Made by a program: the position numbers and the translations under genes. The notes below the pieces were generated by a model. It made no database searches. It worked only from the letters and a program-made list of their open reading frames with translations, and was not told where the DNA came from. Positions 1 through 7,481 of a DNA stretch of 11,525 nt are shown here, piece after piece. The stretch spans positions 1-11,525 of the forward strand of contig JACTVT010000062.1 of the NCBI GenBank assembly GCA_014465955.1, in the 5' to 3' direction. This DNA comes from Eubacterium sp. (GTDB taxonomy: Bacteria; Bacillota; Clostridia; Oscillospirales; Acutalibacteraceae). Position 1 is the first letter of the stretch, and every line of letters begins with the position of its first letter.

Positions 1-678
1 AAATTAATTAACAATATTAATGAAACTGAAAAAATAATTTCCGATTATACTGATAAAATTTATAACACAGTTCTGACCGACAATAAATTGTTAATCGAAA
101 AATTGAAAGAACAGTCCGACGGTGTTATTAAAAGAATTATTATAAAGTATTTTAAAGATAATGATATAGAACTTGACACCGGGCACCTTGGTGATATTTT
201 AAAACTGATTGATAAACAGGGAAAAATACAAATTAAAGATAATATCTTTGCTTTTTCGGATACCGGATTTTTGAGATGCGGCAAATTCACTGATACAGAT
301 TTTGATAAAATATCGATTGATAAAAGAATAATAAGTGTAAATTCTGAAAAAGATTTTTTAAATAACTGTGAATTATTAAATAAAAAGTTTGATTTTTACT
401 GCGATTGTGATAAAATAATTGGCAATGTATATGTGCGTAAGAGGAAAGAAGGAGATTATATTGCTCCTTCTAATCGCAATTGTACAAAATCATTAAAGAA
501 ATTATTTAATGAATATCATATTGCTGTTGAAAAGCGAAACAGTATTCCGGTTATATGTGATGATAGCGGTATTATCGGAGTATACGGATACTGTGCTGAT
601 GAAAGAGTAAAAATTGATTTCAATACAAAGAATATTTTAACTATAGTTATCCATATGGATACGGAGGATAAGATTTAA
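1..678 (+). CDS. tilS: tRNA(Ile)-lysidine synthetase TilS, C-terminal part (5' end outside window)
   Basis: The reading frame is open from the first base to the TAA at 676-678, so this is the last 225 residues of a gene that begins upstream. TilS uses ATP and lysine to modify C34 of the CAU-anticodon tRNA-Ile to lysidine, so that it reads AUA; it acts in the cytoplasm. The N-terminal PP-loop ATPase domain (SGGxDS) lies outside the window. What is visible is the C-terminal substrate-binding domain, from about fragment residue 145: VRKRKEGDYIAP, then a Lys-rich LKKLF segment, then RNSIPVI and a GIIGVYG strand. This matches the family pattern R-x-R-x-x-GD ... LKKLF ... R-x-x-x-P. A TTG at 88 could be taken for a start, but the frame continues upstream of it and the protein should be longer, so I do not use it. 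The stop overlaps the ftsH start by one base, implying translational coupling. Confidence 0.9.
   Translation, partial: KLINNINETEKIISDYTDKIYNTVLTDNKLLIEKLKEQSDGVIKRIIIKYFKDNDIELDTGHLGDILKLIDKQGKIQIKDNIFAFSDTGFLRCGKFTDTDFDKISIDKRIISVNSEKDFLNNCELLNKKFDFYCDCDKIIGNVYVRKRKEGDYIAPSNRNCTKSLKKLFNEYHIAVEKRNSIPVICDDSGIIGVYGYCADERVKIDFNTKNILTIVIHMDTEDKI
663..667 (+). promoter_or_regulatory. ftsH ribosome binding site inside the tilS 3' end
   Basis: A GGAGG motif lies ten bases before the ATG at 678, inside the last codons of tilS. It supports 678 as the ftsH start rather than the in-frame ATG at 687, which would be 19 bases away. It also shows that ftsH is translated from the tilS transcript. Confidence 0.8.
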
Positions 679-2681
679 TGAAAAATATGGCAAAAAATTG
701 GAAAATGATGCTGTTTTATGTGCTGATACCTGTTTTACTGGTGGGTGTTTCTTTTCTGTTTCTTAATATGCAGAATCCAAAGGAACTTAAATACAGTGAA
801 GTGGTAAATCTTTTCAAAAATCAGCAGGTATCTGAATTCACAATTGATTTAACTTCGGGTTCACTTTCCTATAAAACAATTGACAATCCTGACGAAACCA
901 AAGAGTATACTGTTCCGAGTGTTACTTATTTTCTTGATGATATCAGAGACAGCGTAAATGAACATAACGACAATAATCCTGATAATCAGATTGTGTATAA
1001 TTATACAAAGAGTACGTCCAAAAGTTGGATTATCAGTCTTTTGCCATCCCTTCTGCTCGGTATTTTGTTGGTTTTCGGAGCAGTTTATATAATCAAAAAG
1101 ATGAATGATACCATGCAGGGCGAAAATAACCGTACGCTCGGTTTCGGTAAAATCAGGGCAAGGTCACTTGAAGATTCAAACGCCAAAGGTATTACTTTCA
1201 AAGATGTTGCAGGGTGTGATGAAGAAAAAGAAGAACTTCAGGAACTTGTTGAATTCCTTAAAGACCCAAAAAAATTCACAGAACTCGGTGCAAGAATTCC
1301 GAAAGGTGTACTTCTTGTCGGCCCTCCCGGTACAGGTAAAACCTTACTTGCCAAAGCAGTTGCAGGCGAAGCAAATGCACCGTTTTTCTCTATTTCCGGT
1401 TCTGATTTTGTTGAAATGTATGTAGGCGTCGGTGCGTCAAGAGTCCGTGATTTGTTCTCACAGGCTATCAAAAAGAGTCCTTCAATTATCTTTATTGATG
1501 AAATTGATGCAGTCGGCAGGCACAGAGGCACAGGAAACGGAAACAGCAACGATGAAAGAGAACAGACCCTTAATCAGATGCTTGTTGAAATGGACGGTTT
1601 CGGCACAAACAGCGGTGTAATCGTTATTGCCGCTACCAATAGACCTGACGTTCTTGACCCTGCACTTTTAAGACCCGGTCGTTTTGACAGACAGATTACC
1701 GTAAATAAGCCTGATGCGCAGGGCAGGGAAGATATCCTGAAAGTACATTCAAGATTCAAACCTCTTGCTCCCGATGTTGATTTGCATAGCATCGCTATGG
1801 ACACAATCGGCTATACAGGTGCTGATCTTGAAAACCTTTTGAATGAGGCTGCTCTTCTTGCAGCAAGAAGACATAAAAAGGCAATTACCGCCATTGAAAT
1901 TCAGGATGCTGCTTCAAGAGTTGAAATGGGTACCGAAAAGAAATCTCATAAGTATTCCGAAAAAGTTAAAAAACTTACTGCTTATCACGAAGCAGGTCAT
2001 GCTGTTGTCTCCTATTATCTTGATAAGCATGACCCTGTTAAAGAGATTTCAATTATTCCCCGCGGTCTTGGTGCAGGCGGTTACACATGGTATCAGCAGC
2101 AAGATGAAGATATGAATTCAAGAGAACAAATGCTTGAATTGCTCATATCACTTCTCGGTGGACGTGTTGCAGAGGCAATTTCGCTTGATGATATTTCAAC
2201 AGGTGCATCAAATGACTTAGAGCGTGCATCTCAGATTTGCCGAGTGATGGTTACAAAATACGGTATGAGCGACGGAATCGGTCCTGTAGTTTATAAAGAC
2301 AGTAATGATGATTATTTTTATGAAAAGAACTACAGTGAAGCAACTGCCGAAAGAATTGATGTTGAAATTGAAAAAATGTTAAGGAATGCTTACAGTAAAA
2401 CCGAGAACATTCTTAAAGAACATAATGAAAAACTTATTCTTGTTGCCGAAACGCTTATTGATAAAGAAAAAATTACGGGTGAACAGTTTAAATCTCTTAT
2501 GAAAACAGGAGAACTTCCTGCTGAAGAAGAAAACGAGATTTCAATTTCAGATACCGATGAAGTTGATAACACTCAAATTATCGATGAAACCGAATTTTCT
2601 GAAGAAATTAAAAATAATCCGGCAGATTCAGTCGATTTTCCTGTTAAATCAAATATAAATTCAGACGAAAATGATGAATAA
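678..2681 (+). CDS. ftsH: ATP-dependent zinc metalloprotease FtsH
   Basis: FtsH is a hexameric inner-membrane AAA+ protease that extracts and degrades misfolded membrane proteins and short-lived regulators. Its 667 residues are a normal length. In order it has: a first membrane segment (about 9-30); an extracytoplasmic domain; a second membrane segment (about 117-139); Walker A GPPGTGKT (215-222); a pore loop reading YVG (248-250) where most FtsH have FVG; Walker B IIFIDE (270-275); the second region of homology, ATNRPDVLDPALLRPGRFDR (319-338), with arginine fingers R332 and R335; the zinc site HEAGH (437-441); and the probable third zinc ligand D513 in TGASND. The last 55 or so residues are acidic and low in complexity, as is common in this family. 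The gene overlaps tilS by one base and a terminator follows. Many Firmicutes have hpt between tilS and ftsH; it is absent here. Confidence 0.97.
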   Translation: MKNMAKNWKMMLFYVLIPVLLVGVSFLFLNMQNPKELKYSEVVNLFKNQQVSEFTIDLTSGSLSYKTIDNPDETKEYTVPSVTYFLDDIRDSVNEHNDNNPDNQIVYNYTKSTSKSWIISLLPSLLLGILLVFGAVYIIKKMNDTMQGENNRTLGFGKIRARSLEDSNAKGITFKDVAGCDEEKEELQELVEFLKDPKKFTELGARIPKGVLLVGPPGTGKTLLAKAVAGEANAPFFSISGSDFVEMYVGVGASRVRDLFSQAIKKSPSIIFIDEIDAVGRHRGTGNGNSNDEREQTLNQMLVEMDGFGTNSGVIVIAATNRPDVLDPALLRPGRFDRQITVNKPDAQGREDILKVHSRFKPLAPDVDLHSIAMDTIGYTGADLENLLNEAALLAARRHKKAITAIEIQDAASRVEMGTEKKSHKYSEKVKKLTAYHEAGHAVVSYYLDKHDPVKEISIIPRGLGAGGYTWYQQQDEDMNSREQMLELLISLLGGRVAEAISLDDISTGASNDLERASQICRVMVTKYGMSDGIGPVVYKDSNDDYFYEKNYSEATAERIDVEIEKMLRNAYSKTENILKEHNEKLILVAETLIDKEKITGEQFKSLMKTGELPAEEENEISISDTDEVDNTQIIDETEFSEEIKNNPADSVDFPVKSNINSDENDE

Positions 2682-2695
2682 TTGCATAATTTATC

Positions 2696-2735
2696 TGAGT
2701 GAGAGTATTAATTTATTCTCACTCATTTTCTTTAT
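2696..2735 (+). terminator. Rho-independent terminator after ftsH
   Basis: A 9-bp perfect stem, TGAGTGAGA (2696-2704) with TCTCACTCA (2717-2725), encloses a 12-base AT-rich loop. The T-rich run TTTTCTTTAT follows. It begins 14 bases after the ftsH stop and separates the tilS-ftsH operon from the topoisomerase operon. The long loop makes it moderate in strength. Confidence 0.75.
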
Positions 2736-2736
2736 A

Positions 2737-2754
2737 TTGTAATAATTGTTACAA
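2737..2754. promoter_or_regulatory. Imperfect palindrome upstream of the parE promoter, possible operator
   Basis: TTGTAATAATTGTTACAA is an 18-bp near-palindrome in which eight of nine symmetric pairs match. It ends four bases before the -35 hexamer at 2759. The outer TTGT/ACAA arms and the total length resemble the Rex redox-repressor consensus (TTGTTAA-N4-TTAACAA), but the inner positions fit only partly. Fur/PerR-type boxes are also AT-rich palindromes. A chance occurrence in AT-rich DNA is possible, and no regulator is assigned. Confidence 0.3.
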
Positions 2755-2758
2755 AATC

Positions 2759-2786
2759 TTGACAAAAATACAATATCTTGTATAAT
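2759..2786 (+). promoter_or_regulatory. Sigma-A promoter for the parE-parC operon
   Basis: A perfect -35 TTGACA (2759-2764) and a perfect -10 TATAAT (2781-2786) are separated by 16 bases, just below the optimal 17. Transcription should start near 2793, leaving a leader of roughly 27 bases before the ATG at 2820. GGAGG at 2810-2814 is the ribosome binding site. Confidence 0.88.
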
Positions 2787-2819
2787 ATTATTCTGTAAAA
2801 CTATTGCTCGGAGGGTAAT

Positions 2820-4796
2820 ATGCCTAAAAATAAAGAATACGGTAATGAAAGCATTAAATCTTTAAAAGGTGCTGACCGTGTAAGAAAAAGACCTGCCGTT
2901 ATTTTCGGCTCTGACGGAATTGAAGGCTGCCAGCATTCAATTTTCGAAATTATGTCAAATTCCATTGACGAGGCGAGAGAGGGCAGAGGAAATAAAATTA
3001 TTATAACCCGATTTGAAGATGGTTCTGTTGAAATTCAGGATTTCGGAGCAGGTATTCCCGTAGACTACAATTCAGCCGAAAAAACAGAAAACTGGAAACT
3101 TCTTTTCTGCGAAATGTATGCAGGCGGTAAATATGATGCAGGCTCGGATAATTATGAATATTCACTCGGTTTAAACGGGCTTGGTCTTTGTGCCACCCAG
3201 TATGCATCCGAATATATGGATGCCGAAATTCATCGTGACGGTTTTTGCTATAAACTTCATTTTGAACACGGCGAAAACATTGGCGGGCTTGATAAACAAC
3301 CATATGATAAAAAAGATACAGGTTCCCGCATTAAATGGAAACCTGATTTAAAAGTTTTTACCGACATTAATGTTCCGCTTGAATATTTTAAGGAAACAAT
3401 AAAAAGACAGGCTATCGTAAACGACGGCGTTACTTTTGTGCTTAAAAATCAGACGGGGGCAAAATTTGAAACTTTTGAATATTCCTATAAAAACGGTATA
3501 AAAGACTATGTTGAAGAACTTGCAGCCGATACTGCATTTACTTCACCGCAGTACTGGGAATGCGAAAGAGTCGGCAGAGACAGAGAAGATTTAAAAGATT
3601 ATAAATTGAAAATCAAAGCATCACTTTGTTTTTCGCAGAAAGTTCAACTTAAAGAATATTATCATAACTCAAGTTTTCTTGAACACGGCGGTTCTCCCGA
3701 TAAAGCATTTCGCAGTGCTTTTGTAAACGAGATTAATGCTTACCTTAAAGCAAATAATAAATATAATAAGACTGACAGTCAGATAAATGTTCAGGACGTA
3801 GAAGATATTTTAATTCTCGTTATTTCATCATTTTCTACTCAAACATCATATGAAAACCAGACTAAAAAAGCTATTACAAATAAATTTATTCAGGATGCTA
3901 TGACTGAATTTTTCAGAAAGCAACTTGAAGTATATTTCATTGAAAATAAAATGGAGGCAGAAAAGATTGCCGACCAGGTTATTATCAACATGCGAAGCCG
4001 TATTAAAGCGGAAAATACCAGAAAGTCTTTAAAGAAAACTTTACAGACTAAAATGGATATGACGAACAGAGTGCAGAAGTTCGTTGACTGCCGTTCAAAA
4101 GATGTTAATGAACGAGAAATCTTTATAGTAGAGGGTGACTCTGCTCTCGGTGCCTGCAAACAGGCAAGAAATGCTGATTTTCAGGCGATTATGCCTATCA
4201 GAGGTAAAATTCTCAACTGTCTGAAATGCGAATATGATAAAATTTTTAAAAGCGAAATTATCACCGATTTAATTAAGGTTCTCGGCTGCGGTGTTGAAGT
4301 TCGTTCAAAAGCATCGAAAGATTTAACTGCTTTTGATATGAATAATCTTCGCTGGAATAAAATTCTGATTTGTACCGATGCCGATGTTGACGGATTTCAT
4401 ATCAGAACTCTTGTTTTAACTATGATTTACAGACTTATGCCTAAACTTATTGAAGAGGGCAGAGTGTTTATTGACGAATCACCGCTTTATGAAGTTACCT
4501 GCAAAGACCAGACTTATTTTGCTTATGATGAAGTTGAAATGGAAAAAATCAGGCATGAAATCGGTAATCAGAAATACACTGTTCAGCGTTCAAAAGGTCT
4601 TGGTGAAAACGAGGCTGAAATGATGGCGCTTACTACGATGAACCCTGCCACAAGACGTCTTATTCTTGTAACACCCGATGAGGCAGAAAAAACATCACAA
4701 ATGTTTGATTTGCTGCTTGGTGATAATCTTGAAGGCAGAAAACAATATATTACGGATTTCGGTCATCTTTATATAGATTCGGCCGATGTAAGTTAA
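2820..4796 (+). CDS. parE: Type IIA topoisomerase B subunit (divergent ParE/GyrB-like)
   Basis: This is the ATPase subunit that would drive strand passage for the A subunit encoded next, probably as topoisomerase IV resolving linked daughter chromosomes. Its 658 residues match ParE or Gram-positive GyrB. The GHKL ATPase has the N-box E43/N47 in FEIMSNSIDEA, D74 and G78 in DFGAGIP, a glycine loop LGLNGLG (116-122) where the family usually has GGLHGVG, and the transducer switch lysine K349 in NQTKK. The TOPRIM domain has E438 in VEGDSA and D520/D522 in DADVDG. The C-terminal motif reads QRSKGLGE (589-596) instead of the usual QRYKGLGE. All catalytic acids are present, so the enzyme should be active although the ATP site is divergent. 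From memory, related B subunits with the same PAVIFGSDG and LGLNGLG signatures occur in Clostridia. Assignment as ParE rather than GyrB is inferred from the partner's lack of a GyrA box. Confidence 0.88.
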   Translation: MPKNKEYGNESIKSLKGADRVRKRPAVIFGSDGIEGCQHSIFEIMSNSIDEAREGRGNKIIITRFEDGSVEIQDFGAGIPVDYNSAEKTENWKLLFCEMYAGGKYDAGSDNYEYSLGLNGLGLCATQYASEYMDAEIHRDGFCYKLHFEHGENIGGLDKQPYDKKDTGSRIKWKPDLKVFTDINVPLEYFKETIKRQAIVNDGVTFVLKNQTGAKFETFEYSYKNGIKDYVEELAADTAFTSPQYWECERVGRDREDLKDYKLKIKASLCFSQKVQLKEYYHNSSFLEHGGSPDKAFRSAFVNEINAYLKANNKYNKTDSQINVQDVEDILILVISSFSTQTSYENQTKKAITNKFIQDAMTEFFRKQLEVYFIENKMEAEKIADQVIINMRSRIKAENTRKSLKKTLQTKMDMTNRVQKFVDCRSKDVNEREIFIVEGDSALGACKQARNADFQAIMPIRGKILNCLKCEYDKIFKSEIITDLIKVLGCGVEVRSKASKDLTAFDMNNLRWNKILICTDADVDGFHIRTLVLTMIYRLMPKLIEEGRVFIDESPLYEVTCKDQTYFAYDEVEMEKIRHEIGNQKYTVQRSKGLGENEAEMMALTTMNPATRRLILVTPDEAEKTSQMFDLLLGDNLEGRKQYITDFGHLYIDSADVS

Positions 4797-4801
4797 GGAG
4801 G
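4794..4801 (+). promoter_or_regulatory. parC ribosome binding site overlapping the parE stop codon
   Basis: TAAGGAGG matches the anti-Shine-Dalgarno perfectly, and its TAA is also the parE stop codon. The gap to the ATG at 4810 is eight bases. This layout favours coupled translation of the two subunits in similar amounts. Confidence 0.8.
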
Positions 4802-4809
4802 TTAAAAAT

Positions 4810-7047
4810 ATGGCAAGAAGAAAAAAAACTGATGAGTCAGATAAACCTCTTAACAGCAATGTTCATATTGAAAACGCCGGCACAATACGAAACGAAGTTA
4901 TTACCGACGCTCTTACAAATAACTTTATGCCTTATGCAATGAGCGTTATTCTTTCACGTGCCATTCCCGAAATTGACGGTCTTAAACCATCGCACCGTAA
5001 ACTCCTTTATACTATGTATAATATGGGGTTGTTAAAGGGCGGCGTTATTAAAAGTGCTAATATTGTCGGCAGAACCATGCAGTTAAATCCGCACGGTGAT
5101 GCATCAATCTACGAAACATTGGTAAGACTTTCAAGGGGCAATGAGTCGCTTCTGAATCCATTTGTCGAGTCGAAAGGTAACTTCGGTAAAGCATATTCCA
5201 AAAATATGGCGTTTGCGGCATCACGTTATACCGAAGCTAAACTTGCACCTATCTGTAAGGAACTTTTCGACGATATAGATAAAGATACTGTTGATTTTGT
5301 TGATAACTATGACAATACAATGAAGGAACCGAGAATTCTGCCCGTTACTTTCCCGTCAATACTCTGCAATGTTACTACAGGTATTGCGGCGGGTATGGCT
5401 TCTTCAATAGCATCTTACAATCTTAAAGAAATTTGCGAAACAACAATCGCGCTCATGAAAAATCCTGACCACGTAATTTCAGATACTCTGATCGCACCTG
5501 ATTTTGTCGGCGGCGGATACATTATTTATAATAAAGAAGAATTTGACAAAATCAATGAAACGGGACGCGGCTCTGTCAGAGTGCGTTCCAAGTATACTTA
5601 TGATAAATCCGATAACTGTATTGATATTACGCAAATTCCGCCTACAACTACGGCAGAAGCAATAATTGACAAGATTATTGAACTTGTTAAGGCGAATAAA
5701 ATCAGAGAAATATCAGATATCCGTGACGAAATAAGTTTGAAAGGTCTTAAAATCACGATTGATTTAAAACGCGGCACCGATCCCGATAAACTTATGACTC
5801 GTCTTTATAAAATGACAACTCTTGAGGATTCTTTCTCCTGTAATTTTAATGTTCTTATTGACGGTGTACCGAAAGTTCGCGGTGTTCGTGAAATTCTCAA
5901 TGAGTGGATTAAATTCAGACTCAACTGTATTACCAGAAGAATTAATTTCAGTCTTAATAAAAAAAGAAAACAACTTCATTTATTAAAAGGTCTTTCAAAA
6001 ATTCTGCTTGATATTGATAAAGCAATTAAAATTGTTCGTGAAACCGAAAGTGAATCTGATGTTGTTCCCAATCTTATGATTGGCTTCGGAATTGATGAAG
6101 TTCAGGCTGAATATGTGGCTGAAATAAAACTTCGTCATCTTAACAGAGAATACATTCTTAAGAGAATAGATGACATTGAAAATCTTGAAAACGAAATTGC
6201 CGATCTTGAAAAAACACTTTCAAGTGAAACAAAAAAGAAAAAAATTATTATTGCAGAACTTGAAAATGTTATTAAAAAATATGATAAAGGCAGAAGGTCC
6301 GAAATTCTTTATGATATTTCCGAGGAAACCGAAGAAATTAATGCTGAAATCCCAGATTATCCTGTAACTTTCTTTATTTCAAAAGAAGGTTATGTTAAAA
6401 AAATTAAAACCGCCAATCTCAGAATGAGCGGTGAACAAAAGGTTAAAGAAGGGGACAGTATTGTTGCCGAAATTGAATGTTCAAACAAAGATGAGATTAT
6501 GGCATTCACAAACAAACATCAGGTTTACAAGGCTAAAGTTGATGATTTTACTGATACAAAGGCATCTGTACTTGGTGAATATGTTCCTGCCAAACTGAAT
6601 ATGGAAGAGGGCGAAGAAACCGTATTTATTACTGTATTCTGCGAATATAAGGGTTATATGATTTTCATTTTTGAAAACGGCAAACTTGCTAAAGTTGATA
6701 TGAGTTCTTATGAAACGAAAACGAACAGAAAAAAACTTATTAATGCTTTCAGTGATAAATCACCGCTCGCCTGTGCATTTTATATTTCTGAAGACAAAGA
6801 TATTGTTATCTGTGCTGAAAACGGCAGAAAACTTCTTCTTAATACGGCTGTAATTACATCAAAATCCACTAAAAACACACAAGGTGTTCAAGTGATTAAA
6901 TTAAAAAAGAGAAATGACAAGGTAAGTTCTGCTCATTTCTATACAGAGGGCGAATTTGAAAAAGAATGGCGTTTCAGGGCAAAAACATTGCCTGCCGCCG
7001 GCGCTGTACCGTCATCTTCCGACATCGGAGAGCAATTGACTTTTTAA
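4810..7047 (+). CDS. parC: Type IIA topoisomerase A subunit (divergent ParC/GyrA-like)
   Basis: This is the DNA-cleavage subunit partnering the preceding ATPase subunit. After a basic N-terminal tail come the winged-helix signatures YAMSVILSRAIPE and DGLKPSHRKLLYTM, then NPHGDASIYE (94-102 region) and the active-site R139-Y140 in ASRYTEAKL; Y140 forms the phosphotyrosine link to DNA. GIAAGMASSI contains the intercalating isoleucine region. The coiled-coil arm follows (about 415-500, rich in E/K/L), and from about 518 a C-terminal beta-propeller-like domain of about 228 residues. The propeller has no GyrA box (QRRGGKG), arguing against supercoiling gyrase activity and for a ParC-like decatenase. 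Total length is 745 residues, shorter than typical GyrA. A98 occupies the position of E. coli GyrA Ser83, the quinolone contact, and E102 that of Asp87. The start follows a perfect ribosome binding site. Naming it parC is an inference; no canonical gyrase is in the window for comparison. Confidence 0.88.
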   Translation: MARRKKTDESDKPLNSNVHIENAGTIRNEVITDALTNNFMPYAMSVILSRAIPEIDGLKPSHRKLLYTMYNMGLLKGGVIKSANIVGRTMQLNPHGDASIYETLVRLSRGNESLLNPFVESKGNFGKAYSKNMAFAASRYTEAKLAPICKELFDDIDKDTVDFVDNYDNTMKEPRILPVTFPSILCNVTTGIAAGMASSIASYNLKEICETTIALMKNPDHVISDTLIAPDFVGGGYIIYNKEEFDKINETGRGSVRVRSKYTYDKSDNCIDITQIPPTTTAEAIIDKIIELVKANKIREISDIRDEISLKGLKITIDLKRGTDPDKLMTRLYKMTTLEDSFSCNFNVLIDGVPKVRGVREILNEWIKFRLNCITRRINFSLNKKRKQLHLLKGLSKILLDIDKAIKIVRETESESDVVPNLMIGFGIDEVQAEYVAEIKLRHLNREYILKRIDDIENLENEIADLEKTLSSETKKKKIIIAELENVIKKYDKGRRSEILYDISEETEEINAEIPDYPVTFFISKEGYVKKIKTANLRMSGEQKVKEGDSIVAEIECSNKDEIMAFTNKHQVYKAKVDDFTDTKASVLGEYVPAKLNMEEGEETVFITVFCEYKGYMIFIFENGKLAKVDMSSYETKTNRKKLINAFSDKSPLACAFYISEDKDIVICAENGRKLLLNTAVITSKSTKNTQGVQVIKLKKRNDKVSSAHFYTEGEFEKEWRFRAKTLPAAGAVPSSSDIGEQLTF

Positions 7048-7112
7048 TCACTGTTTAATTTAATATATTTACTGAATATCGCAAACTATTCTATTAATTT
7101 AAGAAAAAACTC

Positions 7113-7141
7113 TTGCATATTGTTCTTTCTTGTGATATAAT
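7113..7141 (+). promoter_or_regulatory. secG promoter with extended -10
   Basis: A -35 TTGCAT (7113-7118, four of six consensus bases) and a perfect -10 TATAAT (7136-7141) are separated by 17 bases. TG at 7133-7134 gives the extended -10 pattern TGnTATAAT, which compensates for the weaker -35. Transcription should start near 7148. GGAGG at 7163-7167 is the ribosome binding site, nine bases before the ATG at 7177. I see no clear terminator in 7048-7112, so some read-through from parC is possible. Confidence 0.85.
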
Positions 7142-7176
7142 CCATTAGTATTAAATATCTGTGGAGGATAAAAACA

Positions 7177-7428
7177 ATGCTTTGGTATCATTATGTATTT
7201 GGTGCAGTACTTATTGTTGCTTCAATTCTTATTACTGTTATAGTTTTAATGCAGGAGGGCCGATCTCAGAATCTTTCAGGTGCTATTGCCGGCGGTGCAG
7301 ATGCTTTTCTCGGTAAATCAAAGGCTCGCACCATTGAGGCTAAACTTGAAAAGATAACAAAGTGGTTTATTGTAGGCTTCTTTGTTCTTGTTCTGGTTGC
7401 TTTCTTAGTTTTCTTGTTCGTTGGATAA
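7177..7428 (+). CDS. secG: Preprotein translocase subunit SecG
   Basis: SecG is the small accessory subunit of the SecYEG channel in the cytoplasmic membrane and assists SecA-driven protein export. The 83-residue product has the expected two membrane segments (about 7-25 and 63-82) with the conserved cytoplasmic loop between them: VLMQEGRSQNLSGAIAGGAD, then AFLGKSKARTIEAKLEK. The Q-E-G and L-S-G-A-I-x-G-G elements are family hallmarks. Length is typical for Firmicutes (about 75-85). It has its own promoter and a strong terminator, so it is probably a single-gene transcript. In Bacillus and many clostridia secG precedes rnr and smpB; here a DEDDh exonuclease gene follows instead. Confidence 0.96.
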   Translation: MLWYHYVFGAVLIVASILITVIVLMQEGRSQNLSGAIAGGADAFLGKSKARTIEAKLEKITKWFIVGFFVLVLVAFLVFLFVG

Positions 7429-7440
7429 GAAATCAAGTAG

Positions 7441-7472
7441 ATAACCTTGCGTTATGCAAGGTTATTTTTTTT
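7441..7472 (+). terminator. Rho-independent terminator after secG
   Basis: A perfect 10-bp stem, ATAACCTTGC (7441-7450) with GCAAGGTTAT (7456-7465), encloses a 5-base loop GTTAT. The run of eight T (7465-7472) starts at the last base of the stem. It is a strong canonical terminator 12 bases after the secG stop. The next gene's GGAG ribosome binding site begins at 7473, directly after the last T. Confidence 0.93.
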
Positions 7473-7481
7473 GGAGTTAAA

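Noticed and set aside
647..655. TTATCCATA, one mismatch from a DnaA box
   Set aside because: It is a single isolated site inside the tilS coding region; there is no cluster and no AT-rich unwinding element, so there is no case for an origin.
4950..4965. TTTCACGTG resembling half of a parS chromosome-partition site
   Set aside because: Only about 11 of 16 bases match and the second arm is missing; it lies in the conserved LSRAIPE coding motif of the topoisomerase.
7362..7481. Upstream extension of the exonuclease reading frame into secG
   Set aside because: It overlaps secG in another frame, crosses the terminator, lacks family resemblance, and MYYIIFDLEW at 7482 with its own GGAG is the natural start.
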